NCBI GenBank assembly: GCA_017445435.1
Contig: JAFSUE010000119.1
Coordinates: 1 to 10,764, forward strand
DNA: 10,764 nt
Direction of reading: 5' to 3'
From: Selenomonadaceae bacterium
GTDB taxonomy: Bacteria; Bacillota; Negativicutes; Selenomonadales; Selenomonadaceae
Of the stretch, positions 1 to 5,722 are shown one piece after another. Both the position numbers and the translations under genes were made by a program. The number at the start of each line of letters is the position of its first letter. Position 1 is the stretch's first letter. Under the pieces are notes generated by a model. It saw nothing but the letters and a program-made list of their open reading frames with translations. It searched no databases and was not told the DNA's origin.

Positions 1-245
1 GCAAGTTACAGACTGGCAGGACTCATCAAATTCGCGTACATATGGCGGGAATTGGTCATCCGCTTGTTGGCGATGAAAAGTACACTGCGCGGAAAAATCC
101 TTTCGACATACAAGGGCAAGCGCTACATTCACACACATTAAATTTAACCCACCCAACTACTGGCGAACGTATGAACTTTACCGCGCCGCTTCCTGACGAT
201 ATGGGAAAAATTTTACAGTATCTGCGCGAAAATAAAAGGCATTAA
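1..245 (+). CDS. RluA/RluD-family rRNA pseudouridine synthase, C-terminal part
   Basis: The gene runs in from the left edge; its first complete codon is at 3 and it stops with TAA at 243-245. The visible end holds the family's signature block: TGRTHQIRVHMA at once followed by GHPLVGDEKY, then a QALHSHTLNLTHPTTGE segment and an APLP motif near the terminus. In this family the enzyme isomerises uridine to pseudouridine in 23S rRNA, and these C-terminal blocks are part of the catalytic domain. The catalytic Asp and any S4 domain would lie upstream of the window. An RluD-type enzyme is likely, but paralogues (RluA, RluC, YtzF-like) share these motifs, so I give no symbol. An internal ATG at 42 lies inside the motif and is not a start. 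Confidence 0.93.
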   Translation, partial: KLQTGRTHQIRVHMAGIGHPLVGDEKYTARKNPFDIQGQALHSHTLNLTHPTTGERMNFTAPLPDDMGKILQYLRENKRH

Positions 246-523
246 TTACGGAAAAACGGCAAATAGCCCACTGACATTAATAAATGGAACGAAATTTTAT
301 CTCCATTAGGCGTAATGCCTGAGTCTTTAAAACGGATTTAATCAAAAAATTTTTTGTGTAGTCTATAAACTTTCATTAAATAAATTGAAAAATTTATGAA
401 AAATTTATGAAACGAATATGAATTTTTGCAGGAAATATTTTCAATCTGCCGAATAAATTCAAAAATAAATTTGGATTTAAAATTTTTTTTGGAGATTAAA
501 ATATTACTGCGGAGGCGTTATAG
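246..523. other. AT-rich intergenic region upstream of rsmE
   Basis: I see no gene in these 278 bases. Two small adjacent inverted repeats are visible: AATGGA/TCCATT (283-288 and 302-307) and AGGC/GCCT around GTAAT (308-320). Neither has a proper downstream T-run, so a terminator for the left gene is not convincing. The palindrome CAAAAAATTTTTTG lies at 343-356. Around 387-409 the phrase GAAAAATTTAT occurs twice in tandem. No well-spaced -35/-10 pair stands out. The ribosome binding site GGAGG of rsmE is at 511-515, eight bases before its ATG. Confidence 0.5.
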
Positions 524-1399
524 ATGAAACGAATTTTTTTAGAAGATGCCATAGCGGAAAATGTGACGATAACGGGTAAAGATGCTCATCACCTTGCCTA
601 TTCGTTGCGGGCGAAAAAAGGCGACCAAATTATTGCTGTCGACACGTTGGGAAGTACCGCCGTTATTGAACTCGTCGACTTCGACAAGGAAACTGTCCGC
701 GCTAAGTGCGTCAGCGAAATTGCAAAAGTTAATCCCGTCGAAACGGTGAAAATTATTCGTACAATCGGCAAGAAAGGCGACGTTGAAATGCACCAAACCC
801 AGACTGTTCACGAACAAATTTTCAAAAAGCATATCACGTTAGCGGAATGCTTGCCGAAACAAAATAAATTTGACGTGGTGGTTGAAAAGGCTACTGAATT
901 GGGCGTTGATAAGATTGAGCCGCTTATTTCAGACAGAACGATTGCGCGTCCTGGCAATTTCCGTGCTAAAAGTAAATTGGATCGTTGGGCGCGTGTTGCT
1001 AAGGAAGCGGCTGAACAAAGCGCACGTGATACCTTGCCTGAATTTGGAATGATTCGCGAAATGTCAGACTGGTTGAAGGAAATTTCCAATTCATTGGGGC
1101 GGTTCCGCAACATTGGCAAGACTTCCGAAAAAATTTTTGACGGCAAAGGCGCGTTGCTGATTTTCTGCTACGAAAAGGAACAGGAAACGTCACTTCAAAA
1201 AGTTCTGCACGATTATAAAATGTGTGACTGCGATAAAAATATTATTTTGCTTATCGGTCCAGAAGGCGGCTTTACCGACCGTGAGGCGCGGGAAATAAAA
1301 TCTTATGGCGGAGTCAGCGTCAGTCTTGGCAAGCGCATTTTGAAGACAGACACTGCGGCAATTTCAGCACTTGCGGCTGTCCAATACGAATTTAATTAA
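524..1399 (+). CDS. rsmE: 16S rRNA (uracil-1498-N3)-methyltransferase RsmE
   Basis: The enzyme methylates N3 of U1498 of 16S rRNA using S-adenosylmethionine. The 291-residue product shows the RsmE plan: an N-terminal PUA-like part (AHHLAYSLRAKKGD, residues 21-34), KATELGVDKIEPL at 122-134, EAAEQSARDTLPEF at 161-174, then the SPOUT knot motifs IGPEGGFTDREAREI (244-258) and LGKRILKTDTAAISALAA (268-285) that form the cofactor site. Family members are usually about 240-250 residues. The extra length lies mainly near 78-98, just before HITLAE, and near 185-210. The ATG at 524 has GGAGG eight bases upstream and is the natural start. The common upstream partner prmA is absent; a pseudouridine synthase precedes it instead. 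Confidence 0.95.
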   Translation: MKRIFLEDAIAENVTITGKDAHHLAYSLRAKKGDQIIAVDTLGSTAVIELVDFDKETVRAKCVSEIAKVNPVETVKIIRTIGKKGDVEMHQTQTVHEQIFKKHITLAECLPKQNKFDVVVEKATELGVDKIEPLISDRTIARPGNFRAKSKLDRWARVAKEAAEQSARDTLPEFGMIREMSDWLKEISNSLGRFRNIGKTSEKIFDGKGALLIFCYEKEQETSLQKVLHDYKMCDCDKNIILLIGPEGGFTDREAREIKSYGGVSVSLGKRILKTDTAAISALAAVQYEFN

Positions 1400-1444
1400 A
1401 CTTGAATAAAAATCTGCGCGGAGCAGAAATTAAAATTTGATTAA

Positions 1445-1491
1445 GCGGCAGGCTTTAACGGTATAGTTATTGCTTGTCGCCTAAATTTTTT
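1445..1491 (+). terminator. Possible rho-independent terminator of rsmE
   Basis: GCGGCAGGC (1445-1453) pairs with GCTTGTCGC (1472-1480) over nine positions, two of them G-U in RNA, around an 18-base loop; CTAAATTTTTT follows, ending at 1491. The large loop and the four bases before the T-run weaken it. A smaller hairpin TCTGC/GCAGA (1413-1427) lies upstream without a T-run. The right arm of the main hairpin overlaps the -35 box of the next promoter. Confidence 0.4.
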
Positions 1492-1498
1492 GTACACT
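1470..1498 (+). promoter_or_regulatory. Sigma-70-type promoter of the five-gene array
   Basis: TTGCTT at 1470-1475 and TACACT at 1493-1498 are separated by exactly 17 bases. Transcription would start near 1505, giving a leader of about 25 bases that contains AGGCGGTG (1517-1524) before the ATG at 1530. The short gaps between the five downstream genes suggest that this promoter serves all of them. No operator-like palindrome is visible. Confidence 0.6.
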
Positions 1499-1529
1499 AT
1501 TTAGGGATTATCTTTTAGGCGGTGAACGT

Positions 1530-2768
1530 ATGGAAGAAATTTTAATGGCGCTGATTAAAGATGACAAAAATATTTTACTACGGCGCGATGAATTGATTGG
1601 CAAGCTTGATGAAAAAGTTCCCGCGAATTTGCGGCGTGACTATTCGGCGATACGTAAAGCACTTGAATTAAACGTCGGCGAAATTTTCGCGGTAGGAAAT
1701 TCTGACCGTGATTCTGCGCGGTACAAGGCATTGAAAGTTTTGGCGTCGTCGGGCTTGAATGAACAGCGAATTGATTTTGTCATAAAAACTTTTTCGCGCG
1801 TACTTGGCTGGAATGAAAATTCAACCGCGCAAACTAATTCGCTAATTGAACGTGTAGAAAATTTGGAAAGCACCCTTGCTAATGTTCGCGCTGAAAATGC
1901 AAATTTAAAATCTCAAATGCTAATTGAGCGTGTAGAAAATTTGGAACGCACCCTTGCGAATGTTCACGCTGAAAATGCAAATTTAAAATCTCAAATTGAC
2001 GCGCTGAACAAACGTCTACAAGCTCTTGAAAATCGACTACATAGTTGTGAACAATTTCTAACTACAAATCCTGCGTCAACGTCGACCACTACTTCAGCGC
2101 CGCCAGTTCAAACTACGACGACTTCAACTTCAAATGGCCCTTCTTGGATGTCAAATGACGTACAAAACAATTCAACTTCAAGTGGTCCGTCTTGGATGTC
2201 AAATGACGTACAAGAAAATTCAACTTCAAGTGGTCCGTCTTGGATGTCAAATGACGTACAAGAAAATTCAACTTCAAGTGGTCCGTCTTGGATGTCAAAT
2301 GACGTACAAAACAATTCAACTTCAAATGGTCCGTCTTGGATGAAGGATGACGCCAATAAAAATTTTGAGTTTTTAGACGAGTACAACGCACTTTTAAAAA
2401 TCGCTGGGGTTCTTCATCGAATAAAAAAACTAGATGAGTTCATTAAAAAATTCTCTGTTAAATTTATCAGCTGTGAAGATGTTGCAGAGCGAATGACTGA
2501 ACCTACTACGCCGCCGATTTTTAAGTATACCTATTATATGTCAGAGTATTTTGCAATTCCAATATCAGGCAATCAGTACGCTATTTTGCCTAACGTTTAT
2601 GTATATAATGATAATTTACATAATGAAAGAGCAATGGGTGAAGTTTTTTATTCAAATTTTGTAAGTGGTTATTCCTATGAAAATATTTCAGTCAAGCGTC
2701 CTGCAATTTTTGAATGTAAAGGCGACGCGTGGACGTTGAAGGCAAAAGGTGAATTAAATTTAAGTTGA
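1530..2768 (+). CDS. Array protein A: shared N-terminal domain, duplicated coiled coil, WMSNDVQ repeats, soluble C-terminal domain
   Basis: I cannot assign a function to this 412-residue protein. Residues 1-94 are the shared N-terminal domain (MEEILMALIKDDKNILLRRD ... VIKTFSRVLGW), predicted helical. Residues 104-172 look like a coiled coil with a 26-residue tandem duplication (105-130 and 131-156, each starting LIERVENLE). A Thr/Ser-rich stretch with PPVQ leads into four full 16-residue repeats beginning GPSWMSNDVQ (203-266) and a partial fifth. Residues 278-412 form the domain shared with B and D: DEYNALLKIAG, TPPIF, EYFAI, YAILPNV, AMGEVF, PAIFEC, WTLKAKGEL. No signal peptide or membrane segment is seen, so a cytosolic scaffold-like protein is plausible. 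It is first in the array, with AGGCGGTG five bases before the ATG; B starts 12 bases after its stop. Confidence 0.85.
   Translation: MEEILMALIKDDKNILLRRDELIGKLDEKVPANLRRDYSAIRKALELNVGEIFAVGNSDRDSARYKALKVLASSGLNEQRIDFVIKTFSRVLGWNENSTAQTNSLIERVENLESTLANVRAENANLKSQMLIERVENLERTLANVHAENANLKSQIDALNKRLQALENRLHSCEQFLTTNPASTSTTTSAPPVQTTTTSTSNGPSWMSNDVQNNSTSSGPSWMSNDVQENSTSSGPSWMSNDVQENSTSSGPSWMSNDVQNNSTSNGPSWMKDDANKNFEFLDEYNALLKIAGVLHRIKKLDEFIKKFSVKFISCEDVAERMTEPTTPPIFKYTYYMSEYFAIPISGNQYAILPNVYVYNDNLHNERAMGEVFYSNFVSGYSYENISVKRPAIFECKGDAWTLKAKGELNLS
1842..1997 (+). repeat. 78-bp tandem duplication in gene A (coiled coil)
   Basis: Two in-frame copies, 1842-1919 and 1920-1997, encode 26 residues each starting LIERVENLE and ending NLKSQM or NLKSQI. 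They differ at only a few positions (S/R, R/H and the last residue), so the duplication is recent or maintained by recombination. It lengthens the predicted coiled coil. Gene B has a single equivalent segment (residues 105-130). Confidence 0.9.
2136..2342 (+). repeat. 48-bp in-frame tandem repeats in gene A
   Basis: Four full 48-base units start at 2136, 2184, 2232 and 2280, and a partial unit starts at 2328. Each encodes 16 residues: GPSWMSNDVQ, then NN or EN, then STSS or STSN. The middle units are almost identical in DNA. As 48 is a multiple of three, copy-number change would keep the frame. The matching open frames on other strands and frames here are by-products of this repeat. Confidence 0.93.
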
Positions 2769-2780
2769 TAAGGTGAGGTT

Positions 2781-3845
2781 ATGGACGAAATTTTAATGGC
2801 GCTGATTAAAGATGACAAAAATATTTTACTACGGCGCGACGAATTGATTGGCAAGCTTGATGAAAAAGTTCCAGCGAATTTGCGGCGTGATTACGCGGCA
2901 ATACGTAAAGCGCTTAAATTAAACGTTGGCGAAATTTTTATGTCTGGAAGTTCTGATAAAAAATCTGCGCGGTACAAAGCAATGAAAGTTTTATCGTCGT
3001 CGGGCTTTAATGAACAGCAAATAAATTTCGTCATAAAAACTTTTTCGCGTGTACTTGGCTGGAATGAAAATTCAGACGCGCCAACTGATTCGCTAATTGA
3101 ACGTGTCGAGAATTTGGAAAGTACCGTTGCTAATATTCGCGCTGACAATGAAAAATTAAAAGCGCAAATGGCTACGCTGAAATTTCGCTCCATAAAGCGC
3201 ATTGAAAAATTAGAATCTGAAGTTGCCGCGCTGAATAAAAATTTAAAAGTCTTGACAAACTTAGTGCGAAGACTTGACGAAAAATTTTCTACAGCTAAAG
3301 ATTTAAATTTGAATGCGCCAACACAAACTGCCATTTCCACGAAAAATTTTAAACCCTTTCAATATGCGCCGCTAGAAAATTCAACGGCTAAAACTTCTGC
3401 GCAAACTTCAAAGGCTGATGATTTATCCGTAGTCGTCAAAGAATACAACGAACTTTTAAGCTTGTCTGGAATTACAAAAATTCTTTCCAGTCGTTTTTTT
3501 GTAGAAAAATTTGCTGTAAAATCATTTCGTTGCACAAATGCAGATGCGCGATCCAATTCTTTAAGTTCGCCGCCGCCACCGATTTTTGCGTTGAAGTCTG
3601 AAGATATAAATTCCACTTTGGGAAGTGAATATTGGGCTAGGCTGGATAAAAATAAATGCGCCGTGTTGCCTAACGTTGTGAATTATACGTACGGTCGACA
3701 TGCGGCGCTGGCAATGGGCGAAGTTTTCAATTCTGACTTTAAAGGCGACACCCGCCAAATTTTAGCTGTTGAATCTCCCGCCATTTTCGATTATATAAAT
3801 GGAAAGTGGAAACTTACGGCTAGAGGTAAACTAATTTTAAGGTAA
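2781..3845 (+). CDS. Array protein B: shared N-terminal domain, coiled coil, soluble C-terminal domain
   Basis: The function of this 354-residue protein is unknown. Residues 1-94 are the shared domain; over residues 1-53 it differs from A at only three places (2, 39, 46). A coiled coil runs from about 104 to 170 (SLIERVENLEST, then KRIEKLESEVAALNKNLK), followed by a Thr/Ala/Ser/Asn-rich linker. Residues 217-354 form the A/B/D C-terminal domain: KEYNELLSLSG, PPPPIFA, SEYWARL, CAVLPNV, AMGEVFNSDF, SPAIFDY, WKLTARGKLIL. No signal peptide or membrane helix is visible. The ATG follows AGGTGAGG (2771-2778) and lies 12 bases after A's stop, which implies co-transcription. This copy is the most divergent of the three C-terminal domains. 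Confidence 0.85.
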   Translation: MDEILMALIKDDKNILLRRDELIGKLDEKVPANLRRDYAAIRKALKLNVGEIFMSGSSDKKSARYKAMKVLSSSGFNEQQINFVIKTFSRVLGWNENSDAPTDSLIERVENLESTVANIRADNEKLKAQMATLKFRSIKRIEKLESEVAALNKNLKVLTNLVRRLDEKFSTAKDLNLNAPTQTAISTKNFKPFQYAPLENSTAKTSAQTSKADDLSVVVKEYNELLSLSGITKILSSRFFVEKFAVKSFRCTNADARSNSLSSPPPPIFALKSEDINSTLGSEYWARLDKNKCAVLPNVVNYTYGRHAALAMGEVFNSDFKGDTRQILAVESPAIFDYINGKWKLTARGKLILR

Positions 3846-3873
3846 AATATTTTTGAGTTGATAAGGTGATGTT

Positions 3874-4770
3874 ATGGACGAAATTTTAATAGCGCTAATC
3901 AAGCGGAATGAAAATCTTTTGATACGGCGCGATGAATTGATAGGCAAACTTGATGAGGAAATCCCCGCGAAATTTCGGCGTGACTACGCGGCAATACGTC
4001 AAGCACTTGAATTGAACGTAGGAGAAATTTTTTCCGCGAAAAGATTTGACTTGCAGGCGGCTAAAGTTGAAGCTGGAAAAATTTTGCACGAATCAGGTAT
4101 GCAGGAAGTCCGCGTAAATTTTGTACTGGAAACTTTTGAAAAAGTTACAGCTGCCGTATTCCCCGCGCCAATCGTCGAAGAACCTACGCAGACGATAAAA
4201 ACTTCACGCGCTAAAAAAGTTGACGTGACTAAAAAATCTTCGCCAGCTGAAAACACTGTTACAGCTAAAGCAGATGAAGTTGTCGGCGCAGTCAACAAAA
4301 TTTTTTCAAATGCCAAAACTATATTCAATAAAAATTCTGCGTCAACGTCAACGCCGCCAGTTCAAAATACGACGACTTCAACTTCAAATGCTCCGTCTTG
4401 GATGTCAAATGACGTACAAAATAATTCAACCGCTACTTTTAATTCAACTTCAACGGCTAATGATGAACCCGCGCAGACTTCGACAAGTGACACTAGCTTT
4501 AAAAAATTATTGATAACGTTGGGCATACTTTTAATTTTAGGATTTTTCTGGCATTATAGCTTTTCATTCGGCTGGTTTATATTCGGATTATTGGCAGGTA
4601 CAGGCGGGCTTACATATTTATTTACAACTTCGCCAACTCCCGCGCTTGTGGTACTTATCGTCATTATACTTGCATTCTTTTTCGCGACAAGCCCAACAAC
4701 TTTATCTATAGTCTGCGGAACATTGGCGGGCATTGTGAACCTATTTTTCATTGGCGTGACTATTGGTTGA
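3874..4770 (+). CDS. Array protein C: shared N-terminal domain on a four-helix membrane anchor
   Basis: The function is unknown. Residues 1-94 are the shared N-terminal domain, in the version otherwise found only in E (RQALELNVGEIFS, SGMQEVRVN, VLETFEKV). EEPTQTIKT also matches E. A Lys/Ala- and Ser/Thr/Asn-rich linker (about 100-208) carries PPVQ and one copy of the WMSNDVQNN unit known from A (173-188). Residues 211-298 are strongly hydrophobic and form about four membrane helices (near 211-228, 232-252, 256-273, 276-297), ending at the C-terminus. With no signal peptide, the N-terminal domain should be cytoplasmic, so this looks like a membrane platform for that module. RBS AGGTGAT (3863-3869) lies just before the ATG. 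The gap to B is 28 bases and to D ten bases. Confidence 0.83.
   Translation: MDEILIALIKRNENLLIRRDELIGKLDEEIPAKFRRDYAAIRQALELNVGEIFSAKRFDLQAAKVEAGKILHESGMQEVRVNFVLETFEKVTAAVFPAPIVEEPTQTIKTSRAKKVDVTKKSSPAENTVTAKADEVVGAVNKIFSNAKTIFNKNSASTSTPPVQNTTTSTSNAPSWMSNDVQNNSTATFNSTSTANDEPAQTSTSDTSFKKLLITLGILLILGFFWHYSFSFGWFIFGLLAGTGGLTYLFTTSPTPALVVLIVIILAFFFATSPTTLSIVCGTLAGIVNLFFIGVTIG
4334..4437 (+). repeat. Copy in gene C of the linker segment of gene A
   Basis: This stretch of C encodes a Ser/Thr run, PPVQ, a TTTSTSN run and one WMSNDVQNN unit. It matches DNA at about 2067-2183 of A nearly base for base apart from a short indel and scattered changes. The surrounding parts of A and C are far less alike, so this is a locally shared block and points to recombination or gene conversion between the two linkers. 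Confidence 0.8.
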
Positions 4771-4780
4771 GGAAAATTTT

Positions 4781-5710
4781 ATGGACGAAATTTTAATGTC
4801 ATTGATAGCGCAGGACGAAAATATTTTAGTGCGGCGCAATGAATTGATTGGCAAACTTGATGAAAAAGTTCCAGCGAATTTACGGCGTGACTATGCGGCA
4901 ATACGGACGGCGCTTGAATTAAACGTCGGCGAAATTTTTGCGGCAGGAAATTATGACCGTGATTCTGCGCGATTTAAAGCATTGAAAGTTTTGTCGTCGT
5001 CGGGCTTGAGTGAACAACGAATTGATTTTGTCATAAAAACTTTTTCGCGTGTACTTGGCTGGGACAAATACTCTGATGACCTTGACAAAGAATTTCGCCA
5101 GTTAATTGCACGTGTCAAAAAGTTGGAAGATGAAGTTAGCGCGTTGAATACAAAGTTGAAAGAGCTTGAATCGAAGACGGCGGAAAATTTTTCAGCAACT
5201 GAAACCGTACCTTCGCGCAAAAAAAATTCTAAGCCGAAAGATGCTGAACCGCCTGAAAATTTTGTAGTGTACATTCCCGCGCCAAGTAAGCCGAAAAATT
5301 TTGATTTTCTAGACAAGTACAACGCGCTTTTAAAAATGGCTGGGCGTGAAAAAGTATTTGCGCGTAGCAAGTTCATAAAAAGTTACGTTGCGAAGGCGTT
5401 TGACTGTAAAAATTTTGAAACGCGAATGACTGAACCTACTACGCCGCCGATTTTCAAGACGTTAAATTCTATTTTCAGCGGCGCTTATTGGGCAATTTTA
5501 TTAACGGGTAACCAGTACGCAGTTTTGCCGAATGTTGACTCTTACGTTTACACGGAAAATCGGCATAAGGCGCAGGCAATGGGCGAAGTTTTTAATTCAA
5601 ACTTCAACGGCGGTACAAAAAAAATTACGTCGGCTAAACTTCCAGCCGCCTTTGAATGTGAAGGCGACGTGTGGACGTTGAAGGCGAAAGGTGAATTAGT
5701 TTTAAGTTAA
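4781..5710 (+). CDS. Array protein D: shared N-terminal domain, short coiled coil, soluble C-terminal domain
   Basis: The function of this 309-residue protein is unknown. Residues 1-94 are the shared N-terminal domain, A/B/D version (VPANLRRDYAAIR, DRDSARFKALKVLSSSGL, VIKTFSRVLGW). A coiled coil follows at about 101-133 (RVKKLEDEVSALNTKLKELE), then a Lys/Pro-rich linker. Residues 174-309 are the A/B/D C-terminal domain: FDFLDKYNALLKMAG, RMTEPTTPPIFK, GAYWAIL, YAVLPNV, AMGEVFNSNF, LPAAFEC, WTLKAKGEL. Here it is closest to A. I chose the ATG at 4781, not a TTG at 4763, because all paralogues start M-D/E-E-I-L and because GAGG at 4769-4772 sits eight bases upstream. The start follows C's stop by ten bases. 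It has no membrane segment. Confidence 0.86.
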   Translation: MDEILMSLIAQDENILVRRNELIGKLDEKVPANLRRDYAAIRTALELNVGEIFAAGNYDRDSARFKALKVLSSSGLSEQRIDFVIKTFSRVLGWDKYSDDLDKEFRQLIARVKKLEDEVSALNTKLKELESKTAENFSATETVPSRKKNSKPKDAEPPENFVVYIPAPSKPKNFDFLDKYNALLKMAGREKVFARSKFIKSYVAKAFDCKNFETRMTEPTTPPIFKTLNSIFSGAYWAILLTGNQYAVLPNVDSYVYTENRHKAQAMGEVFNSNFNGGTKKITSAKLPAAFECEGDVWTLKAKGELVLS

Positions 5711-5722
5711 TGGGGTGAGGTT

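Noticed and set aside
2136..2342. CRISPR-like regular repeats
   Set aside because: The 48-base units are contiguous without spacers and are in frame inside gene A; they are protein repeats. Long open frames on the other strand here are by-products.
4763..4780. TTG start at 4763 for gene D
   Set aside because: It would add six residues absent from all four paralogues, and GAGG is correctly spaced for ATG 4781.
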